A DNA stretch of 64,000 nt, taken from positions 1-64,000 of the forward strand of contig CALIBN010000008.1 in NCBI GenBank assembly GCA_938045545.1, in the 5' to 3' direction. The position numbers and the translations under genes were made by a program. Numbering within the stretch: position 1 is the first letter of the stretch; each line of letters opens with the position of its first letter. Shown here piece after piece: positions 25,614 to 34,420 of the stretch. A model generated the notes under the pieces. It had not been told where the DNA came from and made no database searches. It saw only the letters and a program-made list of their open reading frames with translations. The stretch comes from an uncultured archaeon. Its GTDB lineage: Archaea; Thermoproteota; EX4484-205; JAAOZP01.

Positions 25614-26235
25614 AGATATCTACAGGGCAGGCGGGTTTAAAACAGGGGATTTTAAGCTGACTTCAGGGGGTTTAAGCCCCTACTACGTGGATCTGAGGAT
25701 GCTTGTCTCCAGGCCGAGGCTTTTCGAAAGGCTCGTCGACTCCTACATCAGCAGGATGAGGATGATCGGTGAGGGCTTCGACGTCGTGGCGGGTGTTGAA
25801 ACCGCGGGCATACCTATTGCAACCCTGATATCATTCAAGACCAGTATGCCCATGGTTTACGTTAGAAGTGGTGAAAGAATGCATGGGACTGGGAGGCTGG
25901 TTGAGGGTGAGCTTGAACCCGGGAGCAGGGTGGTTATTGTCGACGACGTTTTAACAACTGGCGGAAGCATTATGAGCGCCGTTAAATCGATAAGTGCTTC
26001 AGGAGGAAGAGTAGTTTACGCGCTCGTCTTCCTAGACAGGCTTCAAAACGGTGTTAGAAGGCTCGGCGAAGCAGGGGTTAAGGCTTACTCAGTGGTGGAG
26101 ATAGACTGCTTTCTCAAAATACTTTTCGAGGACAAGCTTATATCAGAGTTGGAGTACGAGAGGATAATGAAATATTTGGAGGGTTTTCGAAATGTGGAGA
26201 AACAGGGACCTGGTAGACTTAACCGAGTTCACTAG
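25582..26235 (+). CDS. pyrE: Orotate phosphoribosyltransferase
   Basis: 217 aa. The type I phosphoribosyltransferase PRPP loop VVIVDDVLTTGGSI and the orotate-binding N-terminus (FKLTSGGLSPYYVDLRMLVS) are both clear. It converts orotate and PRPP to OMP, the substrate of PyrF. Overlaps pyrF by 32 nt and pyrB by 44 nt. The C-terminal extension (FRNVEKQGPGRLNRVH) arises from that overlap and is probably not functional. Confidence 0.95.
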   Translation: MEESLLRELVKDIYRAGGFKTGDFKLTSGGLSPYYVDLRMLVSRPRLFERLVDSYISRMRMIGEGFDVVAGVETAGIPIATLISFKTSMPMVYVRSGERMHGTGRLVEGELEPGSRVVIVDDVLTTGGSIMSAVKSISASGGRVVYALVFLDRLQNGVRRLGEAGVKAYSVVEIDCFLKILFEDKLISELEYERIMKYLEGFRNVEKQGPGRLNRVH

Positions 26236-27136
26236 GAGAGACTTTGAGGCCCTGTTTAAGCAGGCGGATGTCTTCTTGGAGGCTGGGCTGGCGCCGACGA
26301 AGATGCTTGAGGGAAAGATCATGGCTGCAGCCTTCTTCGAGCCGAGCACCAGGACTAGGCTCAGCTTCGAGTCGGCGATGCATAGGCTCGGAGGATCCGT
26401 GTTAGGGTTCTCCTCAGCCGAGGGCACATCCGTCGAGAAGGGTGAGAGCACTGAGGACACTATTAGGATGCTTGACAACTATAGCGACGTGATAGTTGTT
26501 AGGCACCGCGAAGACGGTGTGATGCGTAGGCTTGCCCAGCTCGCTAAAAAACCGCTGATAAACGCTGGCGAGGGGCAGAGCCGCCATCCTACTCAGGCGC
26601 TCATCGACATCTACACTGTTCTAAAGGAGAAGGGCATGGTTGAAGGGTTGAACTATGGCGTGATGGGCGACGTTAAGCATGCTAGGGCTGCTAAGGATTT
26701 CATAAGGGGTTTAAGCCTGTTCGGTGTTAAAGAGGTTAACCTAGTGACGCCGAAGGAGCTTATGCCTGAGGAGGCTTTCGTTAAAGAGATGAATAATAAG
26801 GGTGTCAGGCTAAACCATTACGAGAGGATTGAGGACTTGATAAGCATGCTCGACATTCTTTACGTCGTCAGGCTTCAGGTTGAAAGGTTCAGCGATAGGA
26901 GTGAGGCTGAGATGCTGAAGGGGAGCTACTCGATAACCTTGAAAACGCTTGAGCGGGCGAACAGGGGGCTAAGGATTCTCCATCCTCTTCCAAGAGTCTG
27001 GGAGCTTTCAGGCGAGGTCGACGGCACGCCTTACGCTGCATATTTTAAACAGGTTTACTACAGCATACCCGTGAGAATGGCTGTTCTGAGCCTAATACTC
27101 ACGGACGTGGAGATGATTCGAGAGGGCTTGATTTAG
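26192..27136 (+). CDS. pyrB: Aspartate carbamoyltransferase catalytic chain
   Basis: 314 aa. Carbamoyl-phosphate site PSTRTRLSFE (residues 51-60), the SxxK segment around SVEKGEST (about 80-87), and RHPTQALID (about 131-139). Condenses carbamoyl phosphate with aspartate, the committed pyrimidine step. In many archaea pyrB is followed by the regulatory chain pyrI; here pyrK follows directly after 3 bp, so allosteric control by PyrI is either encoded elsewhere or absent. Confidence 0.96.
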   Translation: MWRNRDLVDLTEFTRRDFEALFKQADVFLEAGLAPTKMLEGKIMAAAFFEPSTRTRLSFESAMHRLGGSVLGFSSAEGTSVEKGESTEDTIRMLDNYSDVIVVRHREDGVMRRLAQLAKKPLINAGEGQSRHPTQALIDIYTVLKEKGMVEGLNYGVMGDVKHARAAKDFIRGLSLFGVKEVNLVTPKELMPEEAFVKEMNNKGVRLNHYERIEDLISMLDILYVVRLQVERFSDRSEAEMLKGSYSITLKTLERANRGLRILHPLPRVWELSGEVDGTPYAAYFKQVYYSIPVRMAVLSLILTDVEMIREGLI

Positions 27137-27139
27137 CGC

Positions 27140-27949
27140 ATGAACGCTTCCCACTACTATTTAGAGGCTACCGTTGCCTCCAACATCAGTGAGACGAGCA
27201 GGGTTAACACGCTGGTCCTCAGGCTTAGCGAAGAACTGAAAATAGCGCCTGGACAGTTCCTAATGGTTTGGAGGCCTGGAGACGGGGAGATACCGATAAC
27301 GCCGTCGCTTACCATGGGTGAGACGCTCTGTCTCACGATAGAGAAGGTGGGCTTCACTTCCAGCAGGCTAGCGTCGCTAAAGCCTGGTGAAAAGGTTTTC
27401 CTAAGGGGCCCCTATGGCAATGGCTTTAACCTTAGCCTCCCTGGAAGATACTTGCTCATCGGGGGAGGAACCGGCGCAGCGTCTCTGACACCATCCTACC
27501 TGAGCCTTGTCAGAAGGGGTGTTGAAACCCTTTTCCTAGTCGGGGCCAGGAATAGGGAGAGCCTCGTATACGTGCGTAGGCTGAGGGAGCTTGGAGCAGG
27601 GTTCCAAGTGGCTACTGACGATGGGAGCGAGGGCTTCAAGGGAACCCTGCCGGAGTTTTTCATGGAAGTGTCTTCAAGAAACCGTTTCGAAAACGTTCTT
27701 ACAATCGGGCCTGAGAGGATGATGGTTAAGATAGCTGAGAAGTGTGTTGAACAGGGTGTTTCCTGCCAGGTTTCACTGGTTAGGATTGTTAGATGCGGGC
27801 TGGGGGTGTGCGGGTCATGCGTGCTCGACCCTCTTGGGCTGCGGGTCTGCGTAGACGGGCCGGTTTTCCACGGTGAGAAAATCCTGGGCTCCGACTTCGG
27901 AAGATTCATGAGAGACGAGGCTGGCAGGAGGGTTGAAGTCGTTCAATGA
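27140..27949 (+). CDS. pyrK: Dihydroorotate dehydrogenase electron-transfer subunit
   Basis: 269 aa. Ferredoxin-reductase-like FAD/NAD fold (FLRGPYGNGF, YLLIGGGTGAASLTP) and a C-terminal [2Fe-2S] site with Cys 219, 224, 227 and 237 (RCGLGVCGSCVLDP). It would pass electrons from the PyrD flavin to NAD+ in the class IB enzyme. The PyrD partner is encoded 1.4 kb downstream. The ATG of pyrC overlaps the stop codon (ATGA). Confidence 0.93.
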   Translation: MNASHYYLEATVASNISETSRVNTLVLRLSEELKIAPGQFLMVWRPGDGEIPITPSLTMGETLCLTIEKVGFTSSRLASLKPGEKVFLRGPYGNGFNLSLPGRYLLIGGGTGAASLTPSYLSLVRRGVETLFLVGARNRESLVYVRRLRELGAGFQVATDDGSEGFKGTLPEFFMEVSSRNRFENVLTIGPERMMVKIAEKCVEQGVSCQVSLVRIVRCGLGVCGSCVLDPLGLRVCVDGPVFHGEKILGSDFGRFMRDEAGRRVEVVQ

Positions 27950-29253
27950 CGCACTTAGACAGGATTCTAACAGGCAGAATATACTTTGAGGGTGACTTTA
28001 TAGAGGGGTGTGTGGGTGTAAGCGGGGGAGAGATAGTCTTCATCGGCAAGGAGGCTAATGCCCCGTCTTACGATGAGAAGATTGACCTTGGAAGACTGAT
28101 CGTGGTCCCAGGCTTGATAGATATTCACGCGCACCTCAGGGGGATGAGGCTCAAGCATAAAGAGGACTTCCTGACGGGGACATGCGCCGCGGCCGCAGGA
28201 GGGTTCACCCTTGTACTGGACATGCCTAACACGGAGCCTCCTACTAACAACCATCTCAGGATGATGGAGAAGATTGAGGAGGCCAGTGATAAAATAGTTG
28301 TCGACGTCGGGTTCTATTTCGGGAAGCCTGAAAACAGAAGGGAGCTTGAAAGGCTTCTCAACACTGTTGCAATAGGGGTTAAGCTTTATCCTGAGGATTA
28401 CTGTGGAGCCGGCCAGGCTGAATTAGCCGGAATTTTGAAGACCGTTAGAGAATCAGGTAGGAAAATAGTCTTCCATCCAGAGGATCTTTCAGTCATAAAG
28501 GAAAACAGGAGTAAATACCCCGCGCAGTTGAAGGGTGTTGAGAAACACGGCTTCATAAGGCCTCTTGAAGCGGAGCTTTCAGCCCTGGACCTCTTCGGAA
28601 GGCTTTCGGAACCCGGTTCGCACGCTGCTCATTTAACGAGCGTGAAGAGCATTAGGAAGGCTAGGGGGAACGGTTTCACGTTCGACGTGAGCGTGAACCA
28701 TCTGGCTCTTAGTGATGAAGACCTGTCTTCCATGGGAAGCATTTGTAAGGTTAACCCTCCTCTTAGAAGCCCTGAGGAGAGAAGCATGCTGGTTGAGAGC
28801 GTTAACAGAGGGAAGGTTCCGGTGATAGTTACGGACCATGCTCCCCACACGGTTGAGGAGAAGAATGCAACGCTTTACGACGAGGTTCCCTCCGGGATAC
28901 CTGGGTTTGAAACAGCTTTCCCGGTTCTTATAGACATGGTTAACAGGGGTTTTCTGAATCTTCACAGCGTTTTGGAAGCGCTGACAAAGGGTCCTGCCGG
29001 CTTCCTTGGGGACGCTAAGCTGGGAGGCATTGTTGAAGGGAATGTTGCTAACCTGACGGTTTTCGACCCTAAGGAGGAGTGGCGTGTTGAACCTGAGGAT
29101 TTCTACACGAAGGCGAAGCATTCTCCTTTTAAAAACAGGGTTCTCAAGGGCAGGGTTAAAGCAACGCTGGTCAGGGGCGAGTTTGTTTTCCGGGACAACG
29201 AGATATTGGTGTCAAAGGGTTTTGGAAAAATATACGGGTTTAAACGCCCGTAG
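27946..29253 (+). CDS. pyrC: Dihydroorotase
   Basis: 435 aa, class I long-type dihydroorotase of the amidohydrolase superfamily. HxH zinc ligands at residues 61 and 63 (DIHAHLRG), LVLDMPNTEPPTN, HPEDLSVI, HLTSVKS, and the late VTDHAPHT aspartate. No carbamylated-lysine motif is obvious in its usual position; VKLYPEDY occupies the region. Closes carbamoyl-aspartate to dihydroorotate. 4-nt overlap with pyrK. Last gene of the overlapping cluster. Confidence 0.93.
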   Translation: MTHLDRILTGRIYFEGDFIEGCVGVSGGEIVFIGKEANAPSYDEKIDLGRLIVVPGLIDIHAHLRGMRLKHKEDFLTGTCAAAAGGFTLVLDMPNTEPPTNNHLRMMEKIEEASDKIVVDVGFYFGKPENRRELERLLNTVAIGVKLYPEDYCGAGQAELAGILKTVRESGRKIVFHPEDLSVIKENRSKYPAQLKGVEKHGFIRPLEAELSALDLFGRLSEPGSHAAHLTSVKSIRKARGNGFTFDVSVNHLALSDEDLSSMGSICKVNPPLRSPEERSMLVESVNRGKVPVIVTDHAPHTVEEKNATLYDEVPSGIPGFETAFPVLIDMVNRGFLNLHSVLEALTKGPAGFLGDAKLGGIVEGNVANLTVFDPKEEWRVEPEDFYTKAKHSPFKNRVLKGRVKATLVRGEFVFRDNEILVSKGFGKIYGFKRP

Positions 29254-29390
29254 AAAACGGGCTGGCTTGACAGGCTTCAAAAACCCTGTGTAAATCCGGC
29301 TTTCAGCGTTGCTCAGCTTTTCCGTTAGAAACGCGGCTGAGCTGCGAGCCTTGGCAAGGTTAATAAAGTTTGAAGCGCGCTGAATGCAGC

Positions 29391-30317
29391 ATGCATCCCG
29401 GCATGGAGGTGGAGGTTGCGGGCCTGGTTCTCAGGTCGCCGCTGATGGTTGCTTCCGGCGTCTTAGGGTCTTCGCCGAGCCTGATCAGGATTATCGCAAC
29501 CAATCCGGATGTTGGAGCAGTCGTTACGAAAACAGTTACATACCTGCCGAGAACGGGCTACGAGAACCCTACCGTCGTCGACCTTGGCTACGGGTTTCTG
29601 AACGCGATGGGCCTGCCGAACCCCGGCTACTCGGAATACAGGTTTGAGCTGGGTTCCGTAAAGAAGGGTTTGGAAATACCATTGATAGTTAGCATCGGGC
29701 CCTCTGATGAGGATGAGGCGGAGGAGATGGTTGAAGAGCTGGACAGCGTGGCCGACGGTTTTGAAGTTAACCTTTCATGCCCCCACGTGGAGAACCTTGG
29801 GGTGGAGGTTGGTTCTGACGCGTCAAAGGCCAGTGGGATTGTTAAAGCCGTCCGAGGCTCAACTGGGAAACCGGTTCTAGCCAAGATAAGCCCTAACGTT
29901 ACGGATTTCGTAGCCAACGCTAGGAATGCTGTTGAGGCTGGTGCCGACGCGATAACGGCGATAAACACGGTTAGGGGGATGGCTATAGACGTGAACGCTA
30001 TGAGGCCTGTTCTCTCAAACGTTTACGGGGGGCTTTCGGGGAAGGCTATACACCCGGTGGCGGTGAGAATAGTCTTCGAGCTCTACGAGAAGATTAAAGC
30101 ACCCATAGTCGGATGCGGCGGGGTCTATGATTGGAGGGATGCTGTGGAGCTTATCCTAGCCGGCGCCACAGCCGTCCAAATAGGGTCTGCAATAGCGCAT
30201 AGTCAAACAGGGTTGAAAGTTTTCAACGAAATAGGTGAGGGTGTCAGAAGGTACCTGGCGTTGAAAGGGTTTAGCAGCGTTAAGCAGATCATTGGCTTAG
30301 CGCATTCTGAGCGGTAA
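29391..30317 (+). CDS. pyrD: Dihydroorotate dehydrogenase, class IB catalytic subunit
   Basis: 308 aa from the ATG (a TTG 21 bp upstream is also in frame). FMN barrel with SPLMVASGVLG at the start, the catalytic-loop NLSCPHVENLG with its Cys, AKISPNVTD, and GCGGVYDWRDAVELILAGAT for phosphate binding. Works with PyrK. GTTAATAAAG at 29359-29368 lies about 27 bp before the ATG, so pyrD seems to have its own promoter although it follows pyrC by 137 bp. Confidence 0.95.
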   Translation: MHPGMEVEVAGLVLRSPLMVASGVLGSSPSLIRIIATNPDVGAVVTKTVTYLPRTGYENPTVVDLGYGFLNAMGLPNPGYSEYRFELGSVKKGLEIPLIVSIGPSDEDEAEEMVEELDSVADGFEVNLSCPHVENLGVEVGSDASKASGIVKAVRGSTGKPVLAKISPNVTDFVANARNAVEAGADAITAINTVRGMAIDVNAMRPVLSNVYGGLSGKAIHPVAVRIVFELYEKIKAPIVGCGGVYDWRDAVELILAGATAVQIGSAIAHSQTGLKVFNEIGEGVRRYLALKGFSSVKQIIGLAHSER

Positions 30318-30346
30318 TCCAGTTTTTCTCAGGATAGCCGCGTTAG

Positions 30347-31267
30347 TTAAACAGGCTCAAGCCAGTGAGAGTATTTCTCTGATTGTCCTCTGACTATCCT
30401 GTAGAACTCTTCCTGTATCCTTCTAGTAATTGGCCCAGGCTTACCGTCGCCGATCTTATAATTATCCATCTCAACCACAGGCACCACTTCCGCGGCGGTT
30501 CCGCTCATGAATGCCTCGTCAGCATAGTAGAAATCGACCCTCGTAAGGTCTCTTTCAACAACCTTCAAACCCATGTCTTCAACAATATGGAAAACCGTGT
30601 CCCTCGTTATTCCTTCAAGTATGCCGGACGAGGTTGACGGAGTATAGACTATGCTGTTCCTCGCCATGAAAATGTTTTCCCCGCTTCCCTCTGAAACCAT
30701 GCCGCGGGAATCCAGCATCACCGCCTCATCATACCCAGCCATCTTGGCTTCAACCTTTGCTAGAACACTGTTGATGTATTGTCCAGTGGCCTTAACCCCG
30801 GCCGGGATAGTGTTAACGTCGATCCTTCTGAAGGACGATGTCTTAACCCTTATGCCGTTTCTAATGCCCTCGTCACCCAAGTATGTTCCCCAGGACCATG
30901 CCGCTACGGCAACATCCACCGGCGAGTTTAAAGGGTAGAGCCCCATCTCCCCGTAGCCTCTGAAAGCTATGGGCCTGACGTAGGCGCTGCTGAGATGATT
31001 CTCCCTGACTACTGCTTTGCATGCCTCTCTAAGCTCGTCGAGCGTGAACGGTATATCCATGAAGTATATTTTCGCCGAGCGGTAGAGCCTCTTTAAATGG
31101 TCTGTGAGCCTGAAGATAGCTGTACCGTTTACAGTCTCGTACGCCCTTATGCCTTCGAAAACGCCGGTTCCATAGTGGAGGCCGTGCGTAAGAACATGTA
31201 TCTTAGCGTCCTTCCAGTCGACGAGTCTACCGTTAAACCATATTTTCTCAACTTCCCCTATCGGCAC
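30347..31267 (-). CDS. ilvE: Branched-chain amino-acid aminotransferase
   Basis: 306 aa, fold-type IV PLP aminotransferase. HVLTHGLHYGTGVFEGIRAY near the N-terminus, RPIAFRGYGEMG, the PLP-lysine region TIPAGVKATGQY, and EGSGENIFM. Transfers amino groups in the last step of Leu, Ile and Val synthesis. GTG start, with AGTTTATTTT (minus strand) about 40 bp upstream. Convergent with pyrD. Confidence 0.93.
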   Translation of the reverse strand: MPIGEVEKIWFNGRLVDWKDAKIHVLTHGLHYGTGVFEGIRAYETVNGTAIFRLTDHLKRLYRSAKIYFMDIPFTLDELREACKAVVRENHLSSAYVRPIAFRGYGEMGLYPLNSPVDVAVAAWSWGTYLGDEGIRNGIRVKTSSFRRIDVNTIPAGVKATGQYINSVLAKVEAKMAGYDEAVMLDSRGMVSEGSGENIFMARNSIVYTPSTSSGILEGITRDTVFHIVEDMGLKVVERDLTRVDFYYADEAFMSGTAAEVVPVVEMDNYKIGDGKPGPITRRIQEEFYRIVRGQSEKYSHWLEPV

Positions 31268-31340
31268 GGCTTATGCACTGCGGCTGTAACCGTAGAGGGG
31301 TTGAAAATAAACTTTCCTGGAAAAGCTTGGCGGAAAATAC

Positions 31341-33545
31341 TCAGGATACTATTACTTCCTCCTTTCTGCGAAGCCTGTATAAGAGCAGCGCTGCAATCAC
31401 TATGCTTCCAACGGATAGTGCTGCCGCAACCATGTTCAAACCTGTTTTAAGAGGAGTTGTTGTCCCGCCGGGTTTCACCGTGATGGTGATGCCTTTTCCG
31501 AAGGTCGGCTGGACTATGGAGTAGCTTAAAGCTTCGCTCCTCTCGCCAAGGCTGCTAGCCATAGAATAGTCTACTTCAACCCTTATCTGAGAGCCTTTAG
31601 AGAAGAGTAGGCTAACTTCCTGCCCGTTCCAGAGGGTTAGGATATTGCCATCGTCGTAAAACCTGAACTGCTCTATGACTACGCTGTTTCCCGAAACCAG
31701 TATCCCCATCGGGCTAAGGTTTGCAGAGTACCTGGAGCCGTTTAAAACGACTCCCTCGAAACTACCGTTGTAACTTACCTTGACGCGTCTAACCCCGATT
31801 CTGGTTTCGTTCGCTAAAACCACCCTGTTTAACACTAGAAAACCGTCTTCAACCGCCTCAGGTTTGAAAATAATACTCGCCCCGTTTAAAACCTCTGGGG
31901 CAAGAAGGCTAGTTCTGGCCTCGCTATAATCTATAAGCCGGAGGATCAGGGTCAGCTCATCGTAAACGTTCATCAGGGACGTCATGTTCTCGCTTAGGCT
32001 TTTTTGAACACTCTCTAAACCTGAGGAGACGTTTTCAAGCATCGGGGTGACGCTGGTCAGATTGCTCCCCATCATCATGTTTGCCTCGCCGATAAGCTTT
32101 AAAGCTGAGCCCATCTCGGCTAGCGCTGACGATGTTTGTGACAATGCTGAGGCACCTAAGCCTAGGCCTGAGCTCATCTCTACAATTCTGGAGCCATATT
32201 CCTCCAGCGTGTTTATGAAGGATTCTAGGCTTTCGAACAGATGGTCCAGTTGAGGCCCGGCTGATTCGAAATAGCTTTCAGCGAGGCTTAAGCGGCTGTA
32301 CAGATTGTTTATCCTCCGTGTGGCGTTTTCCAAGAGGCTTATCTGGTCAGGGTTAGTCAAATTGTTTCTGACCGCCGTTAAAGTATTGTTAATCTCCAAG
32401 AGGCCCTGTTTCGCGTCTACAATCATCCTGTAGGTTTCGTTTAGGATTAGGCCGGCTGCCTGTCGAGAGGAGTTCAACCCTTTCCTAAGCCTGTTGAAAT
32501 CCACTTTGGAAACGTTTTCAGCGATCGCGGAGAATAGTGAAGCCGCCTGGGAAAGCTGGGATGCTGCCGAGCTGAGTCCAAAGCCTATTGCTTTCAATGC
32601 TTCACCGATCATAATGGTTTGATTACCAGTTGTCTCCAAGCCGTAGCTCAGGTTTCCAAGCATATTCTTCATCAGGTTAATGAAACCAGTAAGGTTACCG
32701 ATGGGTGTCAGAATCATATTCATCATGCGGATCGACGTGTTCAACCCGTTCAACTGTGAACGTATAGACTCTCTAACGGATTCTCCAATCGGGGAGGAGG
32801 AGATCGATATCGTGGTCAACGGGATGGTGCCCCAGTCGTCAAACCCGTCTACAACCGCTTCAACTCTGATCTCCGCCTCCCCCCTCAGTATGAGCATCCA
32901 TGAAACCGAATCCTTTTCAAAGGGGCTAGTCATGTTTGCGGGAGGGTTGAAAACAATATTTCTAAAATATTTTTGAGGAATATTCATCGTCATGGAGACG
33001 AACACCGGGGGTTTTGAAGAAGCGTTCGTCAACGGGTCTAGGAGAACCGGATTATTGTTCTTGAGCCTTACCACCCATTCTGCAGAATCGCCCTCCTTGC
33101 ATTTTACGAAGAACACTCCGTATGCTGAACTATAGTTCGGCACCGCTCCGTTTACCCTTAGGCTTGCTTCAACAGTGAGTGGAAGCCAAAGAGACTTGCC
33201 GCTAAGCTCGAAGATTCTTGTACCCGGCTTAGCCTGAACATTCCATTCAATAACGCATGAGTCTCCTGAATAACTTAGGAGACGTGCCTCCGGGGGCAAT
33301 ACTAGGCTTGAAGAATCAACTCCGGATAGCCTTTGAGTGAAACGGTACTGGATGGTTGACTGACCCGTGTTTTTAACCGTCACTGTTGATTTGAATTCCG
33401 TCGTCGAGTTACCGATCAACGGGTTTAGATCTAGGAAATAGGTGATGTTTTCGCTTACAGTGACTCGGGTTTCCTCCGGGGAGGCTTGGGTCGCCAAGGG
33501 CAGCATCAGCATCAGTATTAGGAGAAAGGCTTGGGCGCGTCTCAT
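31341..33545 (-). CDS. Surface coiled-coil protein linked to an ABC exporter
   Basis: 734 aa. Signal peptide (FLLILMLMLPLATQA), a beta-rich N-terminal half with many N-x-S/T sites, a long helical coiled-coil region (about 255-545: repeated segments such as LMKNMLGNLSYGLETTG, RLRKGLNSSRQAAG, LLENATRRINNLYSRLSLAE), another beta region, and one C-terminal transmembrane helix (AAALSVGSIVIAALLLYRL). It overlaps the ABC ATPase by 4 nt (ATGA), so the three genes form one operon. The family is not recognised. Its layout suggests an extracytoplasmic partner of the transporter, comparable in position to MacA in bacteria; that role is inferred. Confidence 0.75.
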   Translation of the reverse strand: MRRAQAFLLILMLMLPLATQASPEETRVTVSENITYFLDLNPLIGNSTTEFKSTVTVKNTGQSTIQYRFTQRLSGVDSSSLVLPPEARLLSYSGDSCVIEWNVQAKPGTRIFELSGKSLWLPLTVEASLRVNGAVPNYSSAYGVFFVKCKEGDSAEWVVRLKNNNPVLLDPLTNASSKPPVFVSMTMNIPQKYFRNIVFNPPANMTSPFEKDSVSWMLILRGEAEIRVEAVVDGFDDWGTIPLTTISISSSPIGESVRESIRSQLNGLNTSIRMMNMILTPIGNLTGFINLMKNMLGNLSYGLETTGNQTIMIGEALKAIGFGLSSAASQLSQAASLFSAIAENVSKVDFNRLRKGLNSSRQAAGLILNETYRMIVDAKQGLLEINNTLTAVRNNLTNPDQISLLENATRRINNLYSRLSLAESYFESAGPQLDHLFESLESFINTLEEYGSRIVEMSSGLGLGASALSQTSSALAEMGSALKLIGEANMMMGSNLTSVTPMLENVSSGLESVQKSLSENMTSLMNVYDELTLILRLIDYSEARTSLLAPEVLNGASIIFKPEAVEDGFLVLNRVVLANETRIGVRRVKVSYNGSFEGVVLNGSRYSANLSPMGILVSGNSVVIEQFRFYDDGNILTLWNGQEVSLLFSKGSQIRVEVDYSMASSLGERSEALSYSIVQPTFGKGITITVKPGGTTTPLKTGLNMVAAALSVGSIVIAALLLYRLRRKEEVIVS

Positions 33546-34420
33546 TGTTTCACCATCAGCTCCTTCTCCTCTATGGATTTTAAAGCTCTCTCATAGGTTT
33601 CCCCGGATATAACCTTGTTTTTGAAAAGCCTTTCAACGTTCTCCCTCTCCAGTTTTAAAAGGTCTAGTTGAACCTGCTTCTTAAGCCTTGTCGACTCCTC
33701 GTCCATGGGAATGCCTTCCAGGAAGCTTCTGGGGGCTTCCTCGAATACTTGGCCATCCTTCATAAACAGGATCCTGTTAGTAACCCGGGCCAGCTCCACG
33801 TTATGAGTTACAATGATAATCGTGTTTCCAAAACTGTTCAGGAGCCTGAAGGTTGCTATTATTTCTGTTGATGAAGCGACGTCCAGGTTGCCCGTGGGCT
33901 CGTCTGCAAGAATGTAGGCAGGATTATTAGCGAGGGCTCTCGCAATAGCCACTTTCTGCTGCTGGCCTCCGCTAAGCCTGCTAGGAGGGTTTCTCAACCT
34001 GTCTTCAGGGAAGCCGACAAGCTTCAGCAAGTAGAGAGCCTTAAGCCTAGCCTCCTTGAAAGAGTATCTTTTAGAAAGGAGCATCGGGAGCATCACGTTC
34101 TCCACGGCTGAAAGGTTTCTGAGAAGGTTGAAGAACTGGAAGACGAAGCCTATCTTGTTCTTCCTGAAAATGGATAGCTGGCTCTCGCTGAGCTTAGTCA
34201 CATCGACACCGTCAACCAGAACCCTTCCCGAGGTGGGCCTATCCAGGGTTCCAGCTATATGGAGCAGTGTTGACTTTCCTGAGCCAGAGGGCCCGACGAT
34301 AGACACGAAATCCCCCCTCCGGATTGTGAGCGAAACGTTCTTCAAAGCCTTCACCTCTATGTCTCTACCCATAACGTAGGTTTTAGAAACATCTATGCAT
34401 TCTAAGGCTGGGCTACTCAT
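33542..34420 (-). CDS. MacB/LolD-type ABC transporter ATP-binding protein
   Basis: 292 aa. Walker A GPSGSGKST, Q-loop FVFQFFNLLRNLSAVENVML, signature LSGGQQQKVAIARAL, Walker B ILADEPTGNLD, and switch His in IIIVTHNVE. The extra C-terminal 60 residues form a helical pair not present in LolD. Overlaps the permease by 8 nt and the surface protein by 4 nt. Confidence 0.92.
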   Translation of the reverse strand: MSSPALECIDVSKTYVMGRDIEVKALKNVSLTIRRGDFVSIVGPSGSGKSTLLHIAGTLDRPTSGRVLVDGVDVTKLSESQLSIFRKNKIGFVFQFFNLLRNLSAVENVMLPMLLSKRYSFKEARLKALYLLKLVGFPEDRLRNPPSRLSGGQQQKVAIARALANNPAYILADEPTGNLDVASSTEIIATFRLLNSFGNTIIIVTHNVELARVTNRILFMKDGQVFEEAPRSFLEGIPMDEESTRLKKQVQLDLLKLERENVERLFKNKVISGETYERALKSIEEKELMVKQ

